Positions 24,195-32,929 of a stretch of DNA of 61,421 nucleotides are shown here, piece by piece. The notes beneath the pieces were generated by a model, which was not told the origin of the DNA, made no database searches, and saw nothing but the letters and a program-made list of their open reading frames with translations. A program made the position numbers and the translations under genes. Position 1 is the stretch's first letter. The number at the start of each line of letters is the position of its first letter. Source of the DNA: Bacillota bacterium (lineage in GTDB: Bacteria; Bacillota; Bacilli; ZCTH02-B2); contig PKQY01000006.1 in assembly GCA_017577895.1 (NCBI GenBank), positions 1 to 61,421 on the forward strand, in the 5' to 3' direction.

Positions 24195-25943
24195 ATGAGG
24201 GAGAAGCGCTGGTACGAGAAATTGCTGTTTTGGATGGACTGGCGGATCGGAATCCAAATTATCGTCGGTTTTTTGTTGGTCATTCTCACGTTTTCAGCCG
24301 GCGTCATTTTCAACTGGTTCTGGGTGGAAAGTATTTCCAATGACTTTGAAAAGATCAACCAGAAAACCCAGGCCATGGATGAGGTGTTTCGCCTGCAAAG
24401 CCTGATCCAAGAAAAGTTGTTCATGGTCAATCTGTATTTTTTGCAGCCCGATGAGGGACTGTATCAGGCCTATTTGTCGAAAGTGGACGAGATCGCGCCG
24501 TATTGGGAACGGCTGGAAACGTTGTTGCCCGATGAAAATATGCGGGAATTGTTGGCGTCCATCCAAGCGGGAGACGAGCAGCTGAACCGGTGGTTTGAGC
24601 AACGAAAAGCCCAATATCGCATCGGAGAAGGCGATGGGGAGGACGGCGAGAGCCGTTTTTCCAACCTGTTGCAATTGAATCAGGAAATTTCCCAAATTCA
24701 TACGCCCATCAACGGGTATTTGCAGCAGTTGACGGCGTTGTTGAACCAGTCGGTCCATCAGGATCAACAGCAAGGTCAACAGCGTTTGACGAGCGTCATC
24801 GTCAGTTTGATGGCCACCCTCATTTTGGCCATTTTTTGCAGCATGGTGGTGACGTTTTTTACCCATATGGCCGTCAAGCCCATCGGTGACATCACCCGCG
24901 TTGTCCGCCGGGTGGCGGCCGGCGATTTGCGGGTGCAGGCCGAAGGGGTGCCCTTTAAAAACGAATTTAGCCATTTGGCCAACGGGATGAACCAAATGGT
25001 GGCCAACTTGCGTATGTTGGTGCAAGAACTGGATAAGGCCGGCGAAGATTTGCTGAAGGCGTCGGAGATGTTGTCCCACAATACGGAACAGTCGCTGACG
25101 GCCAATGAAAAAGTGGTGCAGGCCATCCAAGAAGTGGCGGCGGGGACGGAGAACCAGAAACATACGGCCCAGGAGACCTCCCGGGCCATGGATGAGATGG
25201 CCGAAGGGGTGAGCCGCATTGCCGAAACGTCCTCGGTCGTCTCCGAAGCGGCCATTCACATGGCAGAGGAAGCGCGACAAGGGAATCAGTCGGTGGAGAA
25301 GGCCGTTCAGCAAATGAGCGCCATCCAACAGGCCGCCAATGAACTGGCGCAAGTGCTCGGAGTGTGGAAAGAGCGTTCGGCGGAAATCGGTCAAATTGTC
25401 GAAATGATCGCCGAAATTGCCGGGCAGACAAATTTGTTGGCCCTCAACGCGGCCATCGAAGCGGCCCGGGCGGGCGAGTTCGGGCGCGGATTTACGGTGG
25501 TGGCGGACGAAGTGCGCAAGTTGTCGGAGCAATCGGCCCAATCGGCCCAGCAAATCACCGAGGTCATCCAGAGCATCCAAGAGGGCATCAGTACTGCCAT
25601 CGCCGCCATGGAAGATGTGGTGGCGGAAGTCGATTCGGGCATGGTGACGGTGTACGAAGCCCAGCAGGCCTTTGAAAAAATCTTGCAAGAAACCCAGCGG
25701 GTGTCCGGCGAAGTGCAGGATATTTCCGCGTCGACGCAAGAAATGTCGGCGGTGTCGGAACAAATCGCCGCGTCCATGGCCGACGCACTCGAAACGACCA
25801 AGCAGCTGGGCGCCCATGCCCAAGAGGTGGCCGCCGCTGCACAAGAGCAGTTGGCCACCATGGACGAGATTTCCGCTTCCGCCGAGCGGCTGAACGAGAT
25901 GGCCCAGCAGCTGGAACGGCTGATCAAGAAATTCCAGCTCTAA
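24195..25943 (+). CDS. methyl-accepting chemotaxis protein
   Basis: 582 residues. Membrane segment 1 at about 18-42, an extracellular four-helix-type sensor (43-195), membrane segment 2 (about 197-222), a HAMP domain (225-280) and a long signalling coiled coil with the conserved hairpin tip IAGQTNLLALNAAIEAARAG. It would couple an unknown ligand to the CheA-CheW array. ATG 24195 follows GGGAGAGG; a start at 24156 has no site. A TATAAT at 24137-24142 is a likely -10 with a poor -35. No other chemotaxis gene is in the window. Its stop lies 3 bp from that of yajQ. Confidence 0.93.
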   Translation: MREKRWYEKLLFWMDWRIGIQIIVGFLLVILTFSAGVIFNWFWVESISNDFEKINQKTQAMDEVFRLQSLIQEKLFMVNLYFLQPDEGLYQAYLSKVDEIAPYWERLETLLPDENMRELLASIQAGDEQLNRWFEQRKAQYRIGEGDGEDGESRFSNLLQLNQEISQIHTPINGYLQQLTALLNQSVHQDQQQGQQRLTSVIVSLMATLILAIFCSMVVTFFTHMAVKPIGDITRVVRRVAAGDLRVQAEGVPFKNEFSHLANGMNQMVANLRMLVQELDKAGEDLLKASEMLSHNTEQSLTANEKVVQAIQEVAAGTENQKHTAQETSRAMDEMAEGVSRIAETSSVVSEAAIHMAEEARQGNQSVEKAVQQMSAIQQAANELAQVLGVWKERSAEIGQIVEMIAEIAGQTNLLALNAAIEAARAGEFGRGFTVVADEVRKLSEQSAQSAQQITEVIQSIQEGISTAIAAMEDVVAEVDSGMVTVYEAQQAFEKILQETQRVSGEVQDISASTQEMSAVSEQIAASMADALETTKQLGAHAQEVAAAAQEQLATMDEISASAERLNEMAQQLERLIKKFQL

Positions 25944-25946
25944 CCG

Positions 25947-26438
25947 TTATCGGTAATTGACAAATTGCAAGTCAATGGGCAGATCGGCTTGTTTCAGCAT
26001 TTGGATGACTTTTTGCAATTCGTCCCGACTTTTTCCAAACACGCGCATTTGATCGCCTTGAATTTGGGTGCGCACCTTCAAACCCGAGTCCCGGATGAGC
26101 TTGCTGATCTGCTTGGCTACATCTTGTGCGATGCCTTGTTTGATGCGAGCCCGTTGTCGGACCGTACCTCCGGCGGCGGGCTCGATTTTTTGGTAATCCA
26201 AGCTTTTCAAGGACACGCCCCGGCGGACGAGTTTGCTGGCCAACACATCTTTCACTTGTTCCAGTTTGTACTCGTCGTCGGACAAGATGACGATGTCGTT
26301 TCCTTCCAGCGCAATGTGGCTTTGACTGCCTTTGAAATCGTACCGGTTGGCGATTTCTTTCATCGCTTGTTGGATGGCGTTGTTCACTTCTTGCATGTTT
26401 ACTTGCGAGACGATGTCGAACGAATTTTCTTTGGCCAT
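25947..26438 (-). CDS. YajQ family nucleotide-binding protein
   Basis: 163 residues, exact family size. SFDIVSQVNMQEVNNAI, NRYDFKGS and GDQMRVFGKSRDELQ are family hallmarks. Two ferredoxin-like domains; members bind cyclic di-GMP or tRNA/ATP, and in some bacteria act as transcriptional co-regulators. AGGAGGAGC precedes ATG 26438. It follows copZ on the same strand but a hairpin lies between them. Confidence 0.94.
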   Translation of the reverse strand: MAKENSFDIVSQVNMQEVNNAIQQAMKEIANRYDFKGSQSHIALEGNDIVILSDDEYKLEQVKDVLASKLVRRGVSLKSLDYQKIEPAAGGTVRQRARIKQGIAQDVAKQISKLIRDSGLKVRTQIQGDQMRVFGKSRDELQKVIQMLKQADLPIDLQFVNYR

Positions 26439-26455
26439 GTTGCTCCTCCTGTCCC

Positions 26456-26487
26456 ATAATAAAGACACCCCGCAGGCGGTCGGGGTG
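26456..26487 (-). terminator. terminator after copZ
   Basis: On the minus strand CACCCCG and CGGGGTG (26481-26487 and 26466-26472) pair across 8 nt and are followed by TCTTTATTAT. The T-run is imperfect. Confidence 0.6.
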
Positions 26488-26499
26488 CTGGATGGGGTG

Positions 26500-26718
26500 T
26501 CACGAAACGTCGACGACGTCGTATCCTTCTTCTTCAATGGCTTGTTTCATTTGTTCGACCGACACCCGGTCCGGCTCGTATTGCACGGTGACGGTTTTGC
26601 GGCCCAAATCCACTTCGGCGGCCAACACCCCGGACAGTTGGCGCACGGCGTTTTCCACGGCCGCTTTGCAATGGTTGCACGTCATGCCTTCCACTTTCAA
26701 CACCAGTTGTTCTCCCAT
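26500..26718 (-). CDS. copZ: copper chaperone CopZ
   Basis: 72-residue heavy-metal-associated (HMA) domain with GMTCNHC (Cys14, Cys17). It binds Cu(I) in the cytosol and hands it to CopA. AAAGGAGAGG precedes the ATG. Divergent from copA with 237 bp between starts, in contrast to the copZA operon of B. subtilis. A CsoR-like operator lies 50 bp upstream of its start. Confidence 0.93.
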   Translation of the reverse strand: MGEQLVLKVEGMTCNHCKAAVENAVRQLSGVLAAEVDLGRKTVTVQYEPDRVSVEQMKQAIEEEGYDVVDVS

Positions 26719-26767
26719 CGGACGCCTCTCCTTTCTGCTGTTGTTTGCCATGTATTGAACAAAGTAT

Positions 26768-26784
26768 ATACCAATAAAGGGTAT
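26768..26784. promoter_or_regulatory. CsoR-type operator, copZ side
   Basis: ATACC-N7-GGTAT in a 17-bp pseudo-palindrome (ATACC at 26768, GGTAT ending 26784), the outline recalled for the B. subtilis copZA operator. It overlaps a minus-strand TATACT (26763-26768) that is the likely copZ -10. Confidence 0.55.
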
Positions 26785-26845
26785 TGTTCTTGTTGACGAA
26801 GGTGTACTTATTTTATCAAACGTCAAACACTAGGGTCAATTTCCG

Positions 26846-26875
26846 TTGAGAAGCTCCGGCTGAAAGGCGTATAAT
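26846..26875 (+). promoter_or_regulatory. copA promoter
   Basis: TTGAGA (26846-26851) and TATAAT (26870-26875), spacer 18 bp, about 75 bp before the copA start. Confidence 0.6.
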
Positions 26876-26880
26876 ATTCG

Positions 26881-26897
26881 ATACGGGGTAATGGTAT
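26881..26897. promoter_or_regulatory. CsoR-type operator, copA side
   Basis: ATACG-N7-GGTAT, one base off the copZ-side site, beginning 5 bp after the copA -10, where a bound repressor would block initiation. Confidence 0.5.
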
Positions 26898-26955
26898 TCG
26901 CGCGATTCGACCTGCTTCGACGGTGTTCCGAATGTCTGGCAGAGGAGGAAGCACG

Positions 26956-29181
26956 ATGGATAGCAAAGAGACGATTCCGGGTACCGAACACGACCGACCG
27001 GCGCCGGAAAAGACGGTGCTCGCCATCAGCGGGATGACGTGTGCCGCGTGCGCCAACCGGGTGGAGCGGGCGTTGAAAAAAGTCGACGGCGTCGTGGCCG
27101 TTTACGTCAATTTGGCCAACGAAAAGGCGACGGTTCAGTATGTGCCCGGTCAAGTCGATGAGCGTCAGTTCATCGCCGCGGTGGAGAAGGCCGGTTACGG
27201 GGCGCAAGTGATGCGCCCGGCGGACGAAGCGGCCCGACGGGCGGCCCGCCGGCGGCAGGAGCTGCGGGAATGGGCGGCGTTTTGGGTCGGAGCGGTCCTT
27301 TCGCTTCCCTTTCTCGTCCAAATGGTCGGCGATTTCGCCGGATGGCCGTGGATGATGCCGCCCTGGTGGCAGTTTGCGCTGGCGACGGTGGTCCAATTTA
27401 CCATCGGCTGGCGTTTCTTGCGCGGGGCTTATGCCGCATTGCGGGCCGGCAGCGCCAATATGGACGTGCTGGTGGCCATGGGAACACTGGCGGCCTATGG
27501 GTACAGCACGGCGCTGTTGTTCAGCGGGCACACCCACGGGTTTTATTTTGAAGCCAGCGTGCTCATCATCACGCTCATCTTGCTCGGCAAACGGCTGGAA
27601 GCCCGGGCCAAAGGGCGAACGTCGGAGGCCTTGAACAAGTTGATGCAGATGCAGGTAAAGACAGCCCACGTGCTGCGGGACGGCCAGGTGGTGGACGTGC
27701 CGGTGGATGAGGTGCGAGCTGGCGATCTGCTTTTGGTCAAGGCGGGCGAAAAAATTCCTGTCGACGGTATCGTCGTCGAAGGCCGCACGATGGTGGACGA
27801 ATCGATGCTGACGGGCGAAAGCATGCCGGTCACAAAACAGCCCGGCGACGTGGTGGTCGGGGCCACGTTGAACAAACACGGGTCGGTGACCATTCGCGCG
27901 ACCCGGGTGGGGCAAGATACGGTGTTGGCGCAAATCATCCGGATGGTGGAAGAGGCGCAAGGTTCCAAGGCGCCGATTCAAGATTTGGCAGATCGCATCG
28001 CCGGCATATTTGTGCCCATCGTCATCAGCTTGGCGCTGGTTACTTTTGTCGTCACGTGGTGGTTTCTCGGTTTGACGCCGGCCATCATCCACGCGGTGGC
28101 GGTCTTGGTCATCGCTTGTCCGTGCGCCCTCGGCCTGGCCACGCCGACGGCCATCATGGTCGGAACGGGGAAAGGGGCCCAATACGGCGTGCTGATCAAA
28201 AGTGCCGCACATTTACAGGCGTTGCACGAGGTGGACGCGGTCATTTTGGACAAGACTGGCACAATTACGAAAGGACAGCCGACGCTGACCGACGTGGTGG
28301 CGGTCGGGAACGTCGGGCGGCGCCAGCTGTTGCAGTGGGTCGCTTCGGCGGAGCAACCTTCGGAGCATCCTCTGGCCCGGGCCATTGTCGAGGGGGCCCT
28401 TCGAGAAGGCCTTGTCGTACAGCCGGCCGCCGACTTTGAAGCCGTACCGGGCAAAGGCATCCGGGCGACGGTGGGGCGGGAGACGATTTACGTCGGAAAC
28501 ATGGCGTGGATCGAAGCCCAGGCCGTGTCTCTGGATGCGCATCGACCGGCCATCGAGGCCTTGGTCGCCCAAGGCAAGACGGTGGTGCTGGCCGCCCGGA
28601 GGGGGCGCTTGCTCGGTTGGCTGGCGGTGGCCGACACCGTCAAGGAGACGTCGGCCCAAGCTGTGGCGGAGCTGAAACACATGGGCATTGAGGTGTACAT
28701 GTTGACCGGGGACAACCGCCGCACGGCCGAAGCCATCGCGGCCCAAGTGGGGATTGAGTCGGAGCGCGTCTTGGCCGAGGTGTTGCCGGACGAAAAGGCC
28801 AATTGGGTGCGGAAACTGCAGCGGCAAGGGAAAAAAGTGGCCATGGTGGGGGACGGCATCAACGATGCGCCGGCCCTGGCGGCGGCCGATGTGGGCGTCG
28901 CCATGGGCACGGGGACCGACATCGCCATGGAAGCAGCCGACCTGACGTTGATGCGGGGCGATTTGCTGGCGCTGGTGGCCAGTATCCAGTTGTCCCGGGC
29001 CACCATGCGGAAAATCAAACAAAACCTCGCTTGGGCGTTTGGGTACAACGTCCTCCTCATTCCGGTGGCGGCGGTCGGGTTGTTGAACCCGGTGTTGGCC
29101 GGGGCCGCCATGGCCTTCAGTTCGGTTTCGGTGGTGACCAATGCGCTATTGTTGAACCGGTGGAAACCGGTCTTTCGTTAA
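26956..29181 (+). CDS. copA: copper-exporting P1B-type ATPase CopA
   Basis: 741 residues. One N-terminal HMA domain with GMTCAAC (Cys29, Cys32), against two in B. subtilis CopA; eight membrane helices; actuator TGES; CPC in helix 6 (about 388-390); phosphorylation motif DKTGT (about 432); HP in EHPLA; GDGIND. It pumps Cu(I) out of the cytosol using ATP. ATG 26956 follows AGAGGAGGAA. The C-terminal NALLLNRW is typical for Cu(I) pumps. Its end overlaps the convergent yhcN-like gene by 4 bp. Confidence 0.96.
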   Translation: MDSKETIPGTEHDRPAPEKTVLAISGMTCAACANRVERALKKVDGVVAVYVNLANEKATVQYVPGQVDERQFIAAVEKAGYGAQVMRPADEAARRAARRRQELREWAAFWVGAVLSLPFLVQMVGDFAGWPWMMPPWWQFALATVVQFTIGWRFLRGAYAALRAGSANMDVLVAMGTLAAYGYSTALLFSGHTHGFYFEASVLIITLILLGKRLEARAKGRTSEALNKLMQMQVKTAHVLRDGQVVDVPVDEVRAGDLLLVKAGEKIPVDGIVVEGRTMVDESMLTGESMPVTKQPGDVVVGATLNKHGSVTIRATRVGQDTVLAQIIRMVEEAQGSKAPIQDLADRIAGIFVPIVISLALVTFVVTWWFLGLTPAIIHAVAVLVIACPCALGLATPTAIMVGTGKGAQYGVLIKSAAHLQALHEVDAVILDKTGTITKGQPTLTDVVAVGNVGRRQLLQWVASAEQPSEHPLARAIVEGALREGLVVQPAADFEAVPGKGIRATVGRETIYVGNMAWIEAQAVSLDAHRPAIEALVAQGKTVVLAARRGRLLGWLAVADTVKETSAQAVAELKHMGIEVYMLTGDNRRTAEAIAAQVGIESERVLAEVLPDEKANWVRKLQRQGKKVAMVGDGINDAPALAAADVGVAMGTGTDIAMEAADLTLMRGDLLALVASIQLSRATMRKIKQNLAWAFGYNVLLIPVAAVGLLNPVLAGAAMAFSSVSVVTNALLLNRWKPVFR

Positions 29182-29648
29182 CCTTTCATCATCTGTTCCA
29201 GTTCATCGAGCCGCCGTTTTTCTGCGCAGGCGGCTTTTTTTTCGTTTTGCCACGGCTTTTCGCTCATTTTTTTCAGTTCATTGACCACTTTGCGGTCGGT
29301 GGTGACGTGCAACTCCACGTCGGGAAAGGCCTGTTCCAGGCGATCAAACGTTTCCTTGCGGATCGGTTTCAGGCGCAGGCGGGAGAAGTTGCGCACGTCC
29401 AGTCCGACGTTGAGTTTGTCGTCGATTTGCACCGCCACCGCGTCGTACACTCCTTTCGTTTTTCGGGCCAGGCGGACGGCTTGCTGTTCGTTGTCGAAGT
29501 GCCGAACGGGCATGGCGGTGCAGTCGTCCGTCATGGCCGTTTTTTGTGGCTCGCCACTGGAGACTTGCGGTTTTTGCTGGGGCTGGGGGCCACAGCCGCT
29601 GATGGTCAAGGCGATGAGGAGCAAACCGATGAGCCGTCGCATTGACAT
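29178..29648 (-). CDS. YhcN/YlaJ-family sporulation lipoprotein
   Basis: 156 residues from ATG 29648 (GAGGAGG upstream). Signal peptide with lipobox ISGC (Cys19), a Gln/Pro-rich linker, then a domain with RLARKTKGVYDAVAVQIDDKLNVGLDV, as in the spore coat/inner-membrane lipoproteins YhcN and YlaJ. Residues 115-156 are highly charged. In spoVA2-type clusters a yhcN-like gene is part of the operon; here it is on the opposite strand, head-to-head with the DUF1657 gene. Confidence 0.83.
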   Translation of the reverse strand: MSMRRLIGLLLIALTISGCGPQPQQKPQVSSGEPQKTAMTDDCTAMPVRHFDNEQQAVRLARKTKGVYDAVAVQIDDKLNVGLDVRNFSRLRLKPIRKETFDRLEQAFPDVELHVTTDRKVVNELKKMSEKPWQNEKKAACAEKRRLDELEQMMKG

Positions 29649-29699
29649 GGCAACCTCCTCCTCATAAGCCACCGCCGGGACGGTGATCACGGGACGATA

Positions 29700-29730
29700 A
29701 ACATAGGATTGTCCCGACTGAGGCATACTG
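29700..29730 (+). promoter_or_regulatory. possible sigma-G (forespore) promoter of the spoVA cluster
   Basis: AACATA (29700-29705) and CATACTG (29724-29730), spacer 18 bp, against the recalled sigma-G pattern TGMATA and CATAMTA. The -10 fits at six of seven positions, the -35 only at four of six. About 120 bp before the DUF1657 gene. Confidence 0.3.
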
Positions 29731-29848
29731 AACGATAGATGTTCAAAGTCAGCCGAGTCGCCATCCCTGTGCATCTCGAAAACAGGTTGCCCATTGCAGA
29801 AATTTTTATGCGCAACGAGAGGCTGGTCAGCGAAAGGGAGGGTGGACG

Positions 29849-30055
29849 TTGACCGTCGGCACGCAAGTGAAAAAGACGGCTGTGCTGTTAAAAGGCATCG
29901 AGGCGACAGTGCGTACCTTCGCCGAAACGGAGCGGCACCCGGAAGCGAAAGCCGTGTGGGAACGGCAACTGCCTCGGTTGGAAGCCGTCATCCGGCAGGT
30001 TGAAGAACGGGTGAAGACGCTGGAATTCGAAGAACCGCAATACCGCGGCTACTGA
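29849..30055 (+). CDS. DUF1657 protein
   Basis: 68-residue helical protein (VGTQVKKTAVLLKGIEATVRTF; WERQLPRLEAVIRQVEERV) of the DUF1657 family, which is found almost only in spore formers and typically beside spoVA and DUF421 genes. Start is TTG 29849 after GGGAGGG. First gene of the DUF1657-DUF421-spoVAC-spoVAD-spoVAE run. Molecular function unknown. Confidence 0.82.
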   Translation: MTVGTQVKKTAVLLKGIEATVRTFAETERHPEAKAVWERQLPRLEAVIRQVEERVKTLEFEEPQYRGY

Positions 30056-30091
30056 CGCGGTGATGAAATCGGCAGAGCGAGGTTGAAGGCC

Positions 30092-30946
30092 GTGCCATCG
30101 TCTGTTGCAGTCCTGATCAAATCGTTTTTCCTGTTTTGGACCGTCATCTTGCTCACCCGCCTGGTCGGGCGCCGTTGGATGGCCGCACGCACCGGGTGGG
30201 AACGGGTGTGGCTCGTCATCATCGGGTTGATTGTGGCGGGGATGACGGTCAATGAGGTGCCGGTGCGGGAAGGCCTGTTGGCGCTCCTTATGTGGACCGT
30301 TCTGGCGATTCTCGTCAATTACATGATGCTCAAGAGCAAAGCTGTCCGGGACTTGCTCGTCGGCAAAGAAATCGTCGCCGTGCAGCACGGCAAAGTGATG
30401 GAAGACAACTTGTGGGAAGCGCGCATGAACCCGGAAGATTTTTTGCGCCAGCTGCGCAGCAAACAGATCTTCCAAGTGGCCGACGTGGAAATGGCCGTCA
30501 TCGAACCCGACGGGGAGGTCAACGCGTGGCTCCGCACGGACAAACGGCCGTTGACGGCGGCCGATGCGGGCCGTTCCACGCCACGGGAAGATGCGCCGCA
30601 GACGGTGATCCTCGACGGCAACATTGTCGATGAAGGACTGCGCCATCTCGGCTTGAACCGGGATTGGCTGCTGGGCGAGTTGGAGAAAATCGGGGCATCG
30701 TTGGAAAACGTCCTCATCGGGCAAGTGGATTCCGCCGGCGAGTTGTACGTCGATCTGTTTGACGACACGTTGCAGGTGCCCCGGCCGTCTGCCCGAAAGC
30801 TGTTGGCGGCGCAGCTGGCCCAGGCGGAGGCCGATTTGCAAAGTTACGCGTTAGAAGTGCAAGATCCGGCGGCGCGGGAGATGTATCAACAATGTGCGCA
30901 GGAAATGAACCGCGTCCGCCAAGAGTTGGAACCGTATTTGCGCTAG
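30092..30946 (+). CDS. DUF421 (YetF-type) membrane protein
   Basis: 284 residues. Three N-terminal membrane segments (about 8-26, 42-58, 64-84) followed by the cytosolic DUF421 domain (LLVGKEIVAVQHGKVMEDNLWEARM) and a helical C-terminus with QQCAQEMNRVRQELEPYL. DUF421 proteins accompany DUF1657 and spoVA genes in spoVA2-type clusters; the role in the spore membrane is not known. GTG 30092 is favoured because GAGG lies 9 nt upstream; a TTG at 30083 abuts it. Confidence 0.83.
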   Translation: MPSSVAVLIKSFFLFWTVILLTRLVGRRWMAARTGWERVWLVIIGLIVAGMTVNEVPVREGLLALLMWTVLAILVNYMMLKSKAVRDLLVGKEIVAVQHGKVMEDNLWEARMNPEDFLRQLRSKQIFQVADVEMAVIEPDGEVNAWLRTDKRPLTAADAGRSTPREDAPQTVILDGNIVDEGLRHLGLNRDWLLGELEKIGASLENVLIGQVDSAGELYVDLFDDTLQVPRPSARKLLAAQLAQAEADLQSYALEVQDPAAREMYQQCAQEMNRVRQELEPYLR

Positions 30947-30967
30947 CGGTGCAAGGGGAGAAGAACC

Positions 30968-31459
30968 ATGTCCGACAAGAAAAAGAAAAAAATGACGCCG
31001 ACCCAGCAACACTATCACGTGTTTGCCAAAGGACGGGAGCCGAAACGGCCGGTGTTCCGCAATTGTCTCAAGGCGTTTTTCGTCGGAGGCACCATTTCCT
31101 TGTTGGGACAGTGTATCACGACGTTTTACATGACGTTTTTTCCGTTTACGGAAAAGACCGCCGGCGACCCGACGGTGGCGACCCTCATTTTCTTGTCCAC
31201 CTTGTTGACCGGCCTGGGCGTCTACGATCGGTTGGGGCAGTGGGCAGGGGCCGGTTCGGCAGTGCCGGTGACCGGCTTCGCCAACACCATCGCGTCGGCC
31301 GCCATCGATTACCGCAGTGAAGGGTTCGTGCTCGGGGTCGGGAGCAACATGTTCAAATTGGCCGGTCCGGTCATCGTCTTCGGCGTGTTTTCTGCCTTTG
31401 TCGTGGCCATTGTCAAAACCGTGTGGGTCATGTGGTTGGCAGGAGGCGGAGGCGGATGA
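30968..31459 (+). CDS. spoVAC: stage V sporulation protein AC
   Basis: 163 residues. Lys-rich N-terminus, then about four membrane segments with the family stretches FVGGTISLLGQ, GAGSAVPVTGFANTI and SEGFVLGVGSNMFKLAGPV. SpoVAC is part of the inner-membrane channel for dipicolinic acid in sporulation and germination and has mechanosensitive properties. GGGGAG precedes ATG 30968. The end overlaps spoVAD (ATGA). Confidence 0.95.
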   Translation: MSDKKKKKMTPTQQHYHVFAKGREPKRPVFRNCLKAFFVGGTISLLGQCITTFYMTFFPFTEKTAGDPTVATLIFLSTLLTGLGVYDRLGQWAGAGSAVPVTGFANTIASAAIDYRSEGFVLGVGSNMFKLAGPVIVFGVFSAFVVAIVKTVWVMWLAGGGGG

Positions 31460-32475
31460 GACAAGGGCGGACGTGGTTGTTTCCAAATGGGCCCCACATT
31501 GCGGCCGCGGCCGCTGTCGGCGGGCCCATGGAAGCCCAGGGGCCCTTGGCCCGGGATTTTGACATTTTGCACCAAGACTTTTGGCTCGGCCAGAGCAGTT
31601 TTGAAAAAGCCGAACAGAAGCTGATGGAACAGGCTTGCGAAAAAGCCATCGAAAAAGCGGGCATGAAAAAGGAAGACATCGAGGTGTTTTTGGCCGGCGA
31701 TTTGCTCAACCAGATCATCACCTCCAGTTTTACTGCCCGCACCTTGGCCGCGCCGTATTTGGGACTTTTTGGCGCCTGTTCCACCTCTATGGAAGGGCTG
31801 GCGTTGGCGGCGCTTATTGTCGACAGCGGCAAAGCGAGACGGGTGTTGACCGCAGTGGCTAGCCACAATGCCGCTTCCGAGCGGCAATATCGGTATCCGA
31901 CGGAATACGGCGCCCAAAAGCCTCCGACGGCCCAATGGACGGTCACCGGTGCCGGGGCGGCGGTGGTGGTCGACGGCGCTGAGCCGGGCATTGGCGTCCG
32001 CATCACCTCCGCCACCATCGGCCGGGTGGTGGACATGGGCATTCACGATCCGTTCAATATGGGTGCCGCCATGGCACCGGCGGCGGTCGACACCATTGTC
32101 ACCCATTTGCGCGACTTGGATTTGACCGGCGACCATTACGATCTCATTTTGACCGGCGACCTGGCCCGCGTCGGCCATCGTATCTGCGTCGACTTGCTGG
32201 CCGAGCAAGGCGTGGCCATTCCCCGGGAAAAGATGGCCGACTGCGGCTTGATGATTTACCGGGAAGATCAGCCGGTCTTTGCCGGCGCCAGCGGCGCCGC
32301 TTCTTCGGGGACTGTCTTTTACGGCCACATTTTGCGGGAAATGGAGCGGGGACATTTGCGGCGGGTGTTGATGGTGGCCACCGGTGCCCTGCTTTCCCCG
32401 GTGTCATACCAGCAAAAGGAAAGCATTCCGTGCATTGCCCACGCAGTGGCAGTGGAAAGGGTGGATCCGGCGTGA
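31456..32475 (+). CDS. spoVAD: stage V sporulation protein AD
   Basis: 339 residues, thiolase-like fold that binds dipicolinic acid. Visible segments: WLFPNGPHI, EAQGPLARDFD, LAGDLLNQIITSSF, FGACSTSMEGLALA, VASHNAASERQ and GASGAASSGTV. It lies on the inner spore membrane. ATG 31456 overlaps the spoVAC stop by 4 nt. Length is typical. Confidence 0.96.
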   Translation: MRQGRTWLFPNGPHIAAAAAVGGPMEAQGPLARDFDILHQDFWLGQSSFEKAEQKLMEQACEKAIEKAGMKKEDIEVFLAGDLLNQIITSSFTARTLAAPYLGLFGACSTSMEGLALAALIVDSGKARRVLTAVASHNAASERQYRYPTEYGAQKPPTAQWTVTGAGAAVVVDGAEPGIGVRITSATIGRVVDMGIHDPFNMGAAMAPAAVDTIVTHLRDLDLTGDHYDLILTGDLARVGHRICVDLLAEQGVAIPREKMADCGLMIYREDQPVFAGASGAASSGTVFYGHILREMERGHLRRVLMVATGALLSPVSYQQKESIPCIAHAVAVERVDPA

Positions 32476-32822
32476 TCTTTTTTTGGGCGTTCGTCGTCGG
32501 AGGACTCATTTGTGTCATCGGACAGCTGATGTTGGACGTCTTGAAATTAACCCCTGCTCATATGACGAGCACGTTGGTGGTGGCCGGCGCCATTCTCGGC
32601 GGTTTGGAGTGGTACGACCCGCTCATCGACTTTGCCGGTGCCGGGGCTACCGTGCCCATTACCAGTTTCGGCAACGCTTTGGTGCGGGGCGCGCTGGCGG
32701 AAGCGGAGCGCAGCGGCCTGGTCGGCGTGCTGACGGGCATTTTTGAAGTGACCAGTGCCGGCATTTCGGCAGCCATCATTTTCGGCTTTTTGATGGCGCT
32801 CCTGTTCCGCTCCAAAGGGTGA
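32472..32822 (+). CDS. spoVAE: stage V sporulation protein AE (SpoVAEb)
   Basis: 116-residue membrane protein: FVVGGLICVIGQ, TSTLVVAGAILGG, GAGATVPITSFGNALVRGA, GIFEVTSAGISAAI. Third membrane part of the DPA channel. GTG 32472 overlaps the spoVAD stop. No spoVAEa, spoVAA, AB or AF follows, as expected for a spoVA2-type set. Confidence 0.94.
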   Translation: MIFFWAFVVGGLICVIGQLMLDVLKLTPAHMTSTLVVAGAILGGLEWYDPLIDFAGAGATVPITSFGNALVRGALAEAERSGLVGVLTGIFEVTSAGISAAIIFGFLMALLFRSKG

Positions 32823-32884
32823 GCGGTGATTCTTTTATCTGGAGAGGGGCTAGCCGCTTTGGGTGCGCCGGAAATGGGGCGCTG

Positions 32885-32914
32885 TTGACGCCGATAACCG
32901 ACTATTGGTAAAGT
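32885..32914 (+). promoter_or_regulatory. candidate tyrS promoter
   Basis: TTGACG (32885-32890) and TAAAGT (32909-32914), spacer 18 bp. Confidence 0.4.
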
Positions 32915-32929
32915 GAGAATGAGATGGCG

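Noticed and set aside
24294..25844. Long antisense open frame opposite the chemoreceptor
   Set aside because: His- and Arg-rich shadow with no family motif; the plus-strand protein has full chemoreceptor architecture.
26836..28212. Antisense open frame opposite copA
   Set aside because: Composition is that of a shadow frame and it crosses the copA promoter region; CopA is unambiguous.
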